This document shows positions 1 to 8,846 of a DNA stretch of 64,000 nt, piece after piece. The position numbers and the translations under genes are program-made. This DNA comes from Deltaproteobacteria bacterium (GTDB lineage: Bacteria > Desulfobacterota > GWC2-55-46 > DRQE01): positions 1-64,000 of the forward strand of contig WGFM01000033.1 in assembly GCA_015492245.1 (NCBI GenBank). The letters run 5' to 3'. The notes beneath the pieces were generated by a model. That model ran no database searches. It saw nothing but the letters and a program-made list of their open reading frames with translations, and had not been told where the DNA came from. The stretch's first letter is position 1, and the number at the start of each line of letters is the position of its first letter.

Positions 1-99
1 GATTACGAGCAGGCAGCCAGGGAGATGCTCGACAGCAAATGGGCAAGACAGGTTGGCAGAAGGGCAGAGAAGCTCGCAGAGATGATGAGGAAGGGATGA
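1..99 (+). CDS. phage lysozyme/endolysin, C-terminal fragment (truncated by window edge)
   Basis: Frame 1 reads DYEQAAREMLDSKWARQVGRRAEKLAEMMRKG*, resembling the C-terminus of phage lysozymes; followed by a small ORF and a holin-like ORF. Confidence 0.6.
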   Translation, partial: DYEQAAREMLDSKWARQVGRRAEKLAEMMRKG

Positions 100-293
100 G
101 ACACTCAGGCGTTGAGACGGCAGAGGTAAGGCTCCATGTGATGAGACTGCCCGACGAGGTGCGAAGAGAGATGGGTGGCAGGGTGAGGGACTCGTTACAG
201 TTCGTTCTTGTGTGTATCGAGGAGAAACGCCTCGAGGATGCAAAGGACGAACTCTTTGGCCTAAAGGAACTTTTGAGGAGGTTCGGGCTATGA
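96..293 (+). CDS. small phage protein of lysis cassette
   Basis: ATGA overlap with endolysin stop; MRHSGVETAEVRLHVMRL...; overlaps start of next ORF. Confidence 0.55.
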   Translation: MRHSGVETAEVRLHVMRLPDEVRREMGGRVRDSLQFVLVCIEEKRLEDAKDELFGLKELLRRFGL

Positions 294-739
294 TAGGCAA
301 ACTGTTCAAGTGGGTTGCAGGGGCAGGCAGTGTGAAAGAGAGATTGGATAGTGTGGGCAACCTTGCAAAGGATATCAGGGTTGCCCTGACTGGTGAGCTC
401 CCGCCAGAGAAGCGTGCAGAACTCGAGGCGAAGCTTGCGGAGATTGAAGGAAAGATACGAGAGGGGCAGATTGAGATAAACAAGATAGAGGCGAGCAGTG
501 GCAAGCTCTACCTTGCAGGGTGGCGACCCTTTGTGGGATGGATGTGCGGGATAGCACTGTTCTGGAACTACATACTGTTCCCCTTCGTGGGGTGGGCAAT
601 GCACGTGTGGATGACAGGGGAGGTAACAGAGATACCGAAGCTGGACACGGGCGATTTGATGGCACTGCTGTTGAGCTTGCTTGGATTTGGTGGAATGAGG
701 AGTTTTGAAAAATTCAAAGGCGTGGAGCACAGGAGGTAG
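290..739 (+). CDS. holin-like membrane protein (3TM/GTA-holin-like)
   Basis: MIGKLFKWVAGAG..., coiled-coil then hydrophobic segments WRPFVGWMCGIALFWNYILFPFVGWAM; adjacent to endolysin. Confidence 0.6.
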   Translation: MIGKLFKWVAGAGSVKERLDSVGNLAKDIRVALTGELPPEKRAELEAKLAEIEGKIREGQIEINKIEASSGKLYLAGWRPFVGWMCGIALFWNYILFPFVGWAMHVWMTGEVTEIPKLDTGDLMALLLSLLGFGGMRSFEKFKGVEHRR

Positions 740-741
740 AG

Positions 742-1761
742 TCATAGCATATCAATCTCCCTATGGGTCTGTTCTATCTTTATATGGGCATAGTGCCTTA
801 AAGTTACATCAATGGAACTATGCCCCATATACTCGCTTATGAGCCCAATGTCCACTCCCCTTTTCCGCAGGTGAGATCCAAAGGTCTCGCGAAGGACCTG
901 GAGACACACATCTTTAGGATTTATCCCCACCTGCTTGGCTATCAGTTTGAGTTCGCGGTTCAGGTTGTTAACCCGTGGACGCCCGCCCTGTGTCTCGAAG
1001 AACCACTTTTTACCAGGCTTGTGTTGGAGCAGTATCTCTTTGAGTTTAGAATGTAACGGAATTATCCTTTCCTGATGGTCCTTGATGGGGTTTTCGGGCT
1101 TACTGCGGACGATTATATGATTTTCTTTAAAGTTTATGTCCTGCGGCTCAAGGTATCTCAATTCATTCGCCCTGAGTCCAGCGTAATATGCTGTTGCGTA
1201 GATAGGAAACAAGAGCGGGCTTCTTTCCCTTGCTCTATGCAATAGTTTTTCTATCTCCTCGAAACTCAAGGATCTAAATATCTTTCTGGTCGGTTTTACC
1301 TGTTTTACCTTGTTGGCAGGATTTTCTTGTATATATCCTTTTTCTACTGCATAGTTTAGGAGGGCTTTCAATGCCCTCAAGTTTGACCTTGCGCCACCTG
1401 GAGACACACTGTGTCTCGACTTATAGAAGTTCTCCACACAAGCGATGTCTATCTCGTGGACATAGTTAACTCCTTCTTTCTCGCAGTGAGCCAGAAAGAA
1501 CTTTGCTGCCCATGCATACCACTCTTTTGTCCTCTTTCTGTGAACGCGAAAGTTTATATACTCTGTAAATACTTCTATAACAGGCTTATTGACCTGGAGC
1601 AGTTTAGAATTGTGGCGGAATTTTGCCTCACGCAGTTGATATTCGCTCAGAAGAAGTTCAGCTGCCTTGCGCGAAGTTACCCGTAATGACCGTTGCACAG
1701 TGCGCCCGCCTTCTTTGTAGCCTATCCACCAGGTTCTTCCTCGTTTATAGATATACGCCAT
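742..1761 (-). CDS. phage tyrosine recombinase/integrase
   Basis: YAGLRANEL (Arg I), QVLRETFGSHL, EYMGHSSIDVTLRHYAH (C-terminal box with Tyr); start at MAYIYKRGRTWW preferred over the longer ORF to 1863; next to a tRNA. Confidence 0.88.
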   Translation of the reverse strand: MAYIYKRGRTWWIGYKEGGRTVQRSLRVTSRKAAELLLSEYQLREAKFRHNSKLLQVNKPVIEVFTEYINFRVHRKRTKEWYAWAAKFFLAHCEKEGVNYVHEIDIACVENFYKSRHSVSPGGARSNLRALKALLNYAVEKGYIQENPANKVKQVKPTRKIFRSLSFEEIEKLLHRARERSPLLFPIYATAYYAGLRANELRYLEPQDINFKENHIIVRSKPENPIKDHQERIIPLHSKLKEILLQHKPGKKWFFETQGGRPRVNNLNRELKLIAKQVGINPKDVCLQVLRETFGSHLRKRGVDIGLISEYMGHSSIDVTLRHYAHIKIEQTHREIDML

Positions 1762-1861
1762 TGCCAGTGTAAGTATATTGTAAGTCAAAAAGGGAAAATA
1801 GGGGCAATTTAGGGCAAATATAAACAAATAACGGCATGATGTCAAGAGCCATGTTGCAAAC

Positions 1862-1904
1862 AAAAAACCCTTGATATTGTTGCATTTTTTAGCAATATCA
1901 AGGG
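1862..1904 (-). terminator. Rho-independent terminator downstream of tRNA-Arg
   Basis: Perfect 12-bp inverted repeat CCCTTGATATTG(1868-1879)/CAATATCAAGGG(1893-1904), followed on the minus strand by TTTTTTG. Confidence 0.75.
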
Positions 1905-1913
1905 TCTGACAAA

Positions 1914-1990
1914 TGGTGCCCCCGAGAGGACTCGAACCTCCGACACACGGATTAGGAATCCGTTGCTCTATCCTGCTGAGCTACGGGGGC
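1914..1990 (-). tRNA. tRNA-Arg (anticodon CCT), CCA encoded
   Basis: Minus strand: GCCCCCGTAGCTCAGCAGGATAGAGCAACGGATTCCTAATCCGTGTGTCGGAGGTTCGAGTCCTCTCGGGGGCACCA; cloverleaf arms and anticodon loop TTCCTAA. Confidence 0.95.
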
Positions 1991-2097
1991 AGGCATCTCT
2001 AAGAATTATAGGAATTATTACATTTCCTGTCAACAGGTTTGTCCTGTCTGTTTGGGGGTACATGGGCTGAGTCGCCCCAATGGATAGAGGATTTCCT

Positions 2098-2127
2098 TTG
2101 ACACCACCACAGGCTTTGTGGTATCTT
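2098..2127 (+). promoter_or_regulatory. sigma70-like promoter for riboswitch/cob operon
   Basis: TTGACA(2098-2103)-N18-TATCTT(2122-2127). Confidence 0.5.
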
Positions 2128-2149
2128 TTCTCTGGATTTTCAGGTTTTT

Positions 2150-2330
2150 CTTATCGAGGCCATCTGGTTCCCTTGGGAGGGATTGAAGGGGAATCCCGTG
2201 TAAATCGGGAGCGGGCCCGCCACTGTAACCGGGGACGAACACCGCTACGATGCCACTGGGTGCGTGTTGAAAAAAACACCCGGGAAGGCGCGGTAAGTAG
2301 GACGAACCGGAAGCCAGGAGACCTGCCAGA
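2150..2330 (+). promoter_or_regulatory. cobalamin (B12) riboswitch
   Basis: B12-box elements: ..GCCCGCCACTGTAACCGG.., ATGCCACTGGG, CGGGAAGGCGCGG, GAACCGGAAGCCAGGAGACCTGCC; directly upstream of cobyric acid synthase. Confidence 0.93.
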
Positions 2331-2483
2331 TGGCCAGAGAGATGAAAAAAAGCTGTTCCATTTCTTCGAGGAACGAGAAATGGGAGGATGCCTGCAGGCA
2401 TGCCTGCTCAAGCCTTCTACTTGTCTCATGCCATACCCACAGGTTCCTTCCATGTTCTCAATATCCTTTGTGGATAGACTCTT

Positions 2484-4031
2484 ATGGGAAAAGATTGCAG
2501 ATGCATAATGGTCCAGGGAACTGGCTCAAGTGTTGGAAAGTCCATCATCGTGGCAGCCCTGTGCCGTATATTCAGGGAAGATGGGTTCAGGGTGGCCCCT
2601 TTCAAGCCACAGAACATGTCCCTCAACTCCTTCGTTACAGCCGCAGGGGGTGAGGTATCAAGGGCACAGGCGGTGCAGGCAGAGGCCGCAGGAGTAGAGC
2701 TTACCACGGACATGAACCCCATACTGCTCAAGCCTATGAGGGACAGGGGCTCACAGGTCATAGTGCACGGAAGGGTCTACGGGGTGATGGATGCAAGAAA
2801 GTTTCAGAGTTTCAAGAAGGTGGCAAGGGGGTTTGTCATTGAAAGCTTCAGGAGGCTTGCAGAAGACCATGAGATAATCGTCATAGAGGGCGCGGGCTCT
2901 CCGGCAGAGATAAACCTGAGGGAAGATGACATCGCCAACATGGGCACGGCACACATGACCGATGCACCGGTGGTGCTTGCGGGAGACATAGACAGAGGCG
3001 GCGTGTTCGCCTCCATTGTGGGAACACTCGAGCTTCTTTCACCACAGGATAGACAGAAAATAAAGGGATTCATCATAAATAAGTTCAGGGGAGACATAAC
3101 CCTTCTTGCCCCGGGGCTTGAGTTCCTCCAGAAGAGGACAGGGCTTCCGGTAATAGGTGTTGTGCCATTTCTTGATGATATATACATACAGGAAGAAGAT
3201 GGGGTGAACCTGAAGGAGAGGCAGAGAGAGGGTGGCACCGTGGAGGTTGCCGTAATACAGCTGCCACATCTATCCAACTCCACAGACTTTGAGCCCTTCA
3301 CCCTTGAAGATGATGTAACATTGAGGTATGTGAGGCCCGGCATGCCCATAGGAAGGGCTGACATACTCATAATACCCGGCACAAAGAACACCATAGAGGA
3401 CTTGAGATACCTCAAAGAGAGGGGCTACCCCAATGAGATACAGGCCCACATAGAGCGGGGTGGCATACTCATGGGCATATGTGGAGGATTTCAGATGCTG
3501 GGCAGAACCATCGAGGACCCCTACATGGTGGAAGAAGGCGGCAGAGAAGAAGGCCTCGGATACCTGCCCATGGAGACACGCCTTGAGCCAGAAAAACTCA
3601 CCCAGAGGGTGAAGGCCCGTGTGGCAGGTAGCCTCGTTGCAGAAACTGACATGGAGATAACAGGCTATGAGATACATGCAGGCAGGAGCACAACTGCTAC
3701 AGCTCTGCCCCCGCCATTTGTTATCTACAGAAGGGGTAGTAAAGATGTTAACATACCCGATGGATGCATCAGTAAGGACGGCAGGATATGGGGCACATAC
3801 ATACATGGCATATTCGACAATACACGCTTTAGAAGGGCCCTCATAGAGAGGGTAAAAAAGGGCAGGGGACTTTCAACAGCTGGTGATACACCTGAGATGG
3901 ACTATAAGGCAAGGAGCGAAGAATCTTACAGAAGGCTTGCAGGGTGTGTAAGAGACAGCCTCGATATGGAGCTCATCTACCAGATGATGGGGCTACATAC
4001 ATCGAGCATCGGGGCAGGAGTAGAGAGATGA
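2484..4031 (+). CDS. cbiP/cobQ: cobyric acid synthase
   Basis: MVQGTGSSVGKSIIVAALCRIF...KPQNMSLNS; GATase motif GGILMGICGGFQMLG. Confidence 0.95.
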   Translation: MGKDCRCIMVQGTGSSVGKSIIVAALCRIFREDGFRVAPFKPQNMSLNSFVTAAGGEVSRAQAVQAEAAGVELTTDMNPILLKPMRDRGSQVIVHGRVYGVMDARKFQSFKKVARGFVIESFRRLAEDHEIIVIEGAGSPAEINLREDDIANMGTAHMTDAPVVLAGDIDRGGVFASIVGTLELLSPQDRQKIKGFIINKFRGDITLLAPGLEFLQKRTGLPVIGVVPFLDDIYIQEEDGVNLKERQREGGTVEVAVIQLPHLSNSTDFEPFTLEDDVTLRYVRPGMPIGRADILIIPGTKNTIEDLRYLKERGYPNEIQAHIERGGILMGICGGFQMLGRTIEDPYMVEEGGREEGLGYLPMETRLEPEKLTQRVKARVAGSLVAETDMEITGYEIHAGRSTTATALPPPFVIYRRGSKDVNIPDGCISKDGRIWGTYIHGIFDNTRFRRALIERVKKGRGLSTAGDTPEMDYKARSEESYRRLAGCVRDSLDMELIYQMMGLHTSSIGAGVER

Positions 4032-5026
4032 AAAAGAAGGGAGTGCTTCTTGTCGCCCATGGAAGCAGAAGAGAGGAGGCTAACCAGGAACTCCTCGGCC
4101 AGCTCGAAAGGCTCCGCCGTTACTACCAGACCTCTCTCATAGAGGCGGGCTTCATGGAGCTTGCCCAACCTGGTATAGACGAGGCAGTTAAGAGACTTGT
4201 GGACCAAGGGGCAGAAGAGATCGTGGTGTTGCCATTTTTTCTCTTCAGGGGTATGCACACAACAAGGGATATTCCCCAGATGGTAAGAGAGTCTGTGGCC
4301 AGACACGATGGCACCATGGCCGTAAGACTCCTGAAGCCTGTGGGAACCCACCCCCTCATATTCGATATACTGAGAGAAGAACTCTCCGGTGAGCTCGCCA
4401 CCCCTTCCACCATAAAAGATGTTCCACCCCACCGTATAGAGGAAGAGAGCATGACAATAATAGATGGATACATAGAGGGCTTCGAGATACCAGAGGATGT
4501 AAGGGCTGTGGTAAAGAGGGTTGTGCACACAACAGGGGATTTCGAGTATGTAAAGAGCCTTGTGTTCGGTGGAGAAGCTGTTGAAAAGGGGATAGAGGCA
4601 TTGCGCAGGGGGGTAGGCATATATACCGATGTAACGATGGTCAAAAGTGGTATAAACAAGAGATACGGGCACAGGGTGGTCTGCGTGCTCAACGAAGAGG
4701 GTGTAAGAGAGATGGCAGAGCGTGAGGGCATAACAAGGGCTGCGGCATCCATTATAAGCCTCTCGGAAAGACTCGATGGCAGTGTGGTTGCCATAGGCAA
4801 TGCACCAACCGCATTGTTGAAACTCGTGAACATGGTAAAGGAAGGCAGAGTAAGGCCCGCACTCGTCGTTGCCACCCCTGTGGGGTTTGTAAACGCAAGG
4901 GAGGCAAAGCTATACCTTGAGACCCTTGAGTCTACCCCTTACATAACAAATCGTGGCTTCAAGGGTGGAAGCACAGTGGCTGCCGCCATAGTGAATGCAC
5001 TGATAAAGATGGCATTCGAAAGATAA
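4028..5026 (+). CDS. fused sirohydrochlorin cobaltochelatase (CbiX-like) / precorrin-8X methylmutase (CbiC)
   Basis: N-terminal MKKKGVLLVAHGSRREEANQ... (CbiX); C-terminal ...VHTTGDFEYVKSLVFGGEAV...GFKGGSTVAAAIVNAL (CbiC). Confidence 0.88.
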   Translation: MKKKGVLLVAHGSRREEANQELLGQLERLRRYYQTSLIEAGFMELAQPGIDEAVKRLVDQGAEEIVVLPFFLFRGMHTTRDIPQMVRESVARHDGTMAVRLLKPVGTHPLIFDILREELSGELATPSTIKDVPPHRIEEESMTIIDGYIEGFEIPEDVRAVVKRVVHTTGDFEYVKSLVFGGEAVEKGIEALRRGVGIYTDVTMVKSGINKRYGHRVVCVLNEEGVREMAEREGITRAAASIISLSERLDGSVVAIGNAPTALLKLVNMVKEGRVRPALVVATPVGFVNAREAKLYLETLESTPYITNRGFKGGSTVAAAIVNALIKMAFER

Positions 5027-5051
5027 AAAAACCATAAGGAGGTACCGGCTT

Positions 5052-5231
5052 ATGAGAGAAGAGGCAAGAAGAGGAGAGAGGAGTATCTATCTCGTGGTGT
5101 TGCTCTCGGTGGTTGTGCTCCTCTGTGCATTTGCGATGATACTTATCGTATATGGTGTGGACTCCATCGCACCTGGTGTGCACGATGCCTACCATGACTT
5201 CAGGCACACCATCGGTATGCCATGCCATTGA
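5052..5231 (+). CDS. cbtB: CbtB-like cobalt transporter subunit, 59 aa (absent from ORF track)
   Basis: Hand translation: MREEARRGERSIYLVVLLSVVVLLCAFAMILIVYGVDSIAPGVHDAYHDFRHTIGMPCH*; one TM helix plus His-rich HDxxHDxRHxxGxPCH tail; RBS AAGGAGG upstream. Confidence 0.8.
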   Translation: MREEARRGERSIYLVVLLSVVVLLCAFAMILIVYGVDSIAPGVHDAYHDFRHTIGMPCH

Positions 5232-5255
5232 GACCCTTACAAGGAGGTATGAAGG

Positions 5256-5666
5256 ATGAGACTCAAAGACGGACTTGTAGCAGGACTTGTGGGGGGTACC
5301 CTGTGGGGTATACTCTCCATGGCCGTAAATGGCATGACAGGCATATTCCCCTTCGAGCATCCCTTTTTCTATAACCTTGTTATGTTTGCAACAGGTGGTG
5401 CCCTGTTCGGTATCGTTACAGGCGCCCTTTTTGTTGCATCCAGGGCCGTGTTACCACTGGATTCTGCCATCCTCAGGGCAACGATCGTGAGTGTGTTCGT
5501 ATGGATGGTCTTAAGGGGTGGGGGGCTCGTGCTCTCTTACATGAACCCCTACAGGTATCATGCCGTGTTTGTGGAGGCCCTCCAGGGGCTTGCACTCTCG
5601 GTGTTCCTCGGGATTATTGTGGGTATGGCAGTAAGGTTCAAAGAGAGAAGTGTTATTACAACCTGA
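5256..5666 (+). CDS. small integral membrane protein, putative cobalt-uptake partner
   Basis: 136 aa, about four hydrophobic segments; AAGGAGG RBS; between cbtB-like ORF and cbiD. Confidence 0.65.
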   Translation: MRLKDGLVAGLVGGTLWGILSMAVNGMTGIFPFEHPFFYNLVMFATGGALFGIVTGALFVASRAVLPLDSAILRATIVSVFVWMVLRGGGLVLSYMNPYRYHAVFVEALQGLALSVFLGIIVGMAVRFKERSVITT

Positions 5667-6762
5667 AACAAATGGGGACATGTCTTATTCTGTGGCATAT
5701 ACCACCGGCACATATACGGCAGGAGCTGTGAAGGCCGCGCTCCTTGCACTCCTTGAGGGGATAAGCCCTGTGGAGGTGAGCGTGAGGCTGCCACAGGGTG
5801 GTGTGGCAGAGATACCCGTCAGAAGTGTTAGCATACATGAGGGTGTGGCTCGATGCAGCGTGGTCAAGAAATCAGTCGAGAATGAAGACCTCACCCACAA
5901 CCTCGAAATCGTGGCAACTGTCTCTTTAAGGGAAGATGGAGGGATAGTCATAAAGGCAGGCGAGGGGATAGGGGTTGTAAGAAAGAGGGGACTGCCTGTG
6001 CCCCCAGGAAGCCCGGCAATAAACCCCACACCAAGGCGCATGATAATAGAGACCATACGGGAGCTTACAAAGAGAGGGGTGGATGTTGTCATATCCGCAC
6101 CCGGGGGTAAGGAGATAGCAGGGCGCACATGGAACCCCAGGCTCGGCATAGAAGGGGGTATATCCATAATAGGCACCACAGGTATGATGAGGCCCAAGTC
6201 TGCCCCTGCATTCAAGGAGAGCATACTGGCACAGCTCAGGGTTGTTGAAGAAGAGGGCGCAGAGGAACTCATAATAACCCCTGGCAATATAAGTGAACAG
6301 GCAGTGCTCACCCTCTTTCCCCATAAGGTTACAGGCGAGATGGTCCTTCAGGCAGGGGACTTCCTGGGATTCTCTCTCAGGGAGGCATCAAAGAGGGTGG
6401 GAAGGATTATCGTTGCAGGCCATCCTGCAAAGCTTGCAAAGCTCATAGAGGGTTACTTTCAGACCCATTACAGCCGTTCGCCCCATGCAAAGAAGATGGT
6501 GCTCCAGTTCCTGAAAAAGAGGGTCGACAGTAAGAGGTTTGGTGCCCTCATGGAGCTACCCACTGTGGATGGCATAATACAGGCATTGAAGAAAGACTCC
6601 CTCCTACGGCCATTCGATGAGCTGGCAGAACTTATAGAAGTCAAGATAAAAGACTATATTGGTAGAACCAGGCCTGTGCCCATATTGTTGTTCGACATGG
6701 AGAGGGCCCTTATAGGGTTATCGAGGTCTGCAAGGCTATGGATAGGGAAAGACTCTACATAG
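5650..6762 (+). CDS. cbiD: cobalt-precorrin-5B C1-methyltransferase
   Basis: YTTGTYTAGAVKAAL...GEGIGVVRKRGLPVPPGSPAINPTPRRMI; GTG start or internal ATG at 5680. Confidence 0.92.
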   Translation: MLLQPETNGDMSYSVAYTTGTYTAGAVKAALLALLEGISPVEVSVRLPQGGVAEIPVRSVSIHEGVARCSVVKKSVENEDLTHNLEIVATVSLREDGGIVIKAGEGIGVVRKRGLPVPPGSPAINPTPRRMIIETIRELTKRGVDVVISAPGGKEIAGRTWNPRLGIEGGISIIGTTGMMRPKSAPAFKESILAQLRVVEEEGAEELIITPGNISEQAVLTLFPHKVTGEMVLQAGDFLGFSLREASKRVGRIIVAGHPAKLAKLIEGYFQTHYSRSPHAKKMVLQFLKKRVDSKRFGALMELPTVDGIIQALKKDSLLRPFDELAELIEVKIKDYIGRTRPVPILLFDMERALIGLSRSARLWIGKDST

Positions 6763-7385
6763 TGGGCTGTGGCCCTGGGACACCTGATATGCTCACCATG
6801 AGGGCAAGGTCTATTATAGAACAGGCCACGGTCTGTGTGGGGGCAGAGAGGCTCCTTGAAGAGCTGGTGGACAGGGTGGGTGGTAAAAAGGTCCTGCCCC
6901 TTAGGGGCAACTACTCAGAGGTGCTCAAAGAGGCAGAACTTCTGTGGAAAGAGGGTGAGAGGGTGGTGTTCCTGGTCTCTGGAGACCCCCTTCTCTACAG
7001 CCTCGGCACGATGGTGATAGAGCGGTTCGGTAGAGACCATTGCGATGTCGTGCCAGGGATAAGCTCTGTCCAGTATGCCTTTGCAAGGCTTAAAGAGAGC
7101 TGGAATGGCTACATGGTGGTAAGCCTTCACGGTGGTAGAGGGGTAGATGTAAGAAGGCTCTTCGAAGAGGGCAGAAACCTTGCGATACTGCTCGATGCAG
7201 GGTGTAGCCTTGAGTCTATCAGGGCCATGCTCGAAGGGCTCGACCTCAGTGGCTACAGATTCTTTATGGCCGCCAACCTCTCTCTGCCTGATGAAAGGGT
7301 TGAAGAGATAGGCCTTGATGAGTTCCATAAAGGGGATATACCTTCTCTGAGCATACTCATAGCAGGAAGGAATAAGGATGGGTAG
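6738..7385 (+). CDS. cbiE: precorrin-6Y C5,15-methyltransferase, CbiE subunit
   Basis: YIVGCGPGTPDMLTMRARSIIEQA..., FLVSGDPLLYSLG; tetrapyrrole methylase fold. Confidence 0.87.
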   Translation: MDRERLYIVGCGPGTPDMLTMRARSIIEQATVCVGAERLLEELVDRVGGKKVLPLRGNYSEVLKEAELLWKEGERVVFLVSGDPLLYSLGTMVIERFGRDHCDVVPGISSVQYAFARLKESWNGYMVVSLHGGRGVDVRRLFEEGRNLAILLDAGCSLESIRAMLEGLDLSGYRFFMAANLSLPDERVEEIGLDEFHKGDIPSLSILIAGRNKDG

Positions 7386-8091
7386 GTTCTTCGGCGTGGG
7401 GCTTGGCCCCGGAGAGGCAGAGCTTGTAACACTCAGGGCATACAGGGTATTGCAGGCCGTGGATGTAATCTTCGTGCCCAGGGCAGAGGGCAGCCCCGAT
7501 GCCGCAGCAGAGAGAATCCTGGCTGCACTGGACATGGATAGCGGGAAGTTCTATCCTGTAAGTTTTCCCATGACAGGCGATGAAGCCACACTACAGGAGA
7601 GATACCGCCACACAGCACAGTGTATACTCAAAAGGCTTGGGGATGGAGATGTGGCATATGTAACCATAGGAGACCCCCTTCTTTACAGCACATACATATA
7701 TCTTCTCGATGCACTCTGTTCCCTTTCATCGGGGATTGAGATGGAGACCGTCCCCGGGATAACATCCTACAGTGCCGTGGCAGCAAGGTTCAACTATTCT
7801 CTTGCCGAAAGGTCAGAGCGTGTCTGCATATACCCTGCAACAGGCAAGATGGATGAGCTCGAAAGGGTCTTACTCTCTAACCATACCACCGTTATAATGA
7901 AGGCAGGCCGATGGCTTGAGGATATAATGGCGGTTATTGAAAGGCTGGGGCTTACTGGCAACACAGTGTTTGCAAGCCGCCTTGGGCTTGAAGGGGAGAG
8001 GCTGATGGACTTTAGGAGAGAGCCCTTCATCCAGAGTGCCAGACCAGAGGGCTATCTTTCCACCATAATAGTAAGGAGGAAGCGGGGTTGA
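7378..8091 (+). CDS. cbiL: precorrin-2 C20-methyltransferase
   Basis: GVGLGPGEAELVTLRAYRVLQAVDVIFVPRAEG...ETVPGITSYSAVAARFNYSLAE. Confidence 0.9.
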   Translation: MGRFFGVGLGPGEAELVTLRAYRVLQAVDVIFVPRAEGSPDAAAERILAALDMDSGKFYPVSFPMTGDEATLQERYRHTAQCILKRLGDGDVAYVTIGDPLLYSTYIYLLDALCSLSSGIEMETVPGITSYSAVAARFNYSLAERSERVCIYPATGKMDELERVLLSNHTTVIMKAGRWLEDIMAVIERLGLTGNTVFASRLGLEGERLMDFRREPFIQSARPEGYLSTIIVRRKRG

Positions 8092-8846
8092 AGGTATATT
8101 TCATAGGGGCAGGCCCCGGGGACCCGGAGCTTCTCACCCTCAAGGCAAAAAATATAATAGAGAGGGCAGGGATTATTGTCTATGCGGGCTCGCTTGTAAA
8201 CCGCGCCATTGTGGATGAGTATGGCAGCAGGGCAGAAAGGGTATACGACTCCTCGGGGCTCACCATAGAGGAGCTAAAGGAGATATTCAGGGAGGCAGCC
8301 TCCCTCGGGCTCGATGTTGCACGCATACACTCAGGGGACCCTTCCATCTATGGCGCCATAGCCGAGCAGATAGAGATGCTCGAAGAGCTTGGCATAGAGT
8401 ATGAGGTTGTGCCAGGTGTCAGCTCCTTTCAGCTCGCAGCAGCAAGGGCTGGAAGGGAACTTACCGTGCCGGGGCTATCGCAGACGGTGGTGCTCACAAG
8501 GGTGTCTGGCAGGACACCCGGGCCATCGCTCAAGGAGCTTTCGCAGCAGATAAAGACAAGGCCAACCCTTGTGCTCTTTCTCTCCATCTCCATGATAGAC
8601 TCCATAGTGGAGGTGCTGAAGAAGGCCTACAGGAAGGATACCCCTGTGGTGGTTGCACACAGGGTGGGCTGGAAGGATGAAAGGATGGTTGTGGGCACAC
8701 TCGATGACATAGTGGCAAGGATAAGACCCCTCTCCATGAAGAAGACCGCCCTCATAATGGTGGGAGAGGTGTTTGGCAGCAGGGGGGGCAGACAATCCAG
8801 GCTGTATGCCCCGGGGTTCAGCCATGGCCACAGAAAAGGAAGATGA
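8088..8846 (+). CDS. cbiF: precorrin-4 C11-methyltransferase
   Basis: MKVYFIGAGPGDPELLTLKAKNIIERAGIIVYAGSLV...RIHSGDPSIYGAIAEQ. Confidence 0.92.
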   Translation: MKVYFIGAGPGDPELLTLKAKNIIERAGIIVYAGSLVNRAIVDEYGSRAERVYDSSGLTIEELKEIFREAASLGLDVARIHSGDPSIYGAIAEQIEMLEELGIEYEVVPGVSSFQLAAARAGRELTVPGLSQTVVLTRVSGRTPGPSLKELSQQIKTRPTLVLFLSISMIDSIVEVLKKAYRKDTPVVVAHRVGWKDERMVVGTLDDIVARIRPLSMKKTALIMVGEVFGSRGGRQSRLYAPGFSHGHRKGR

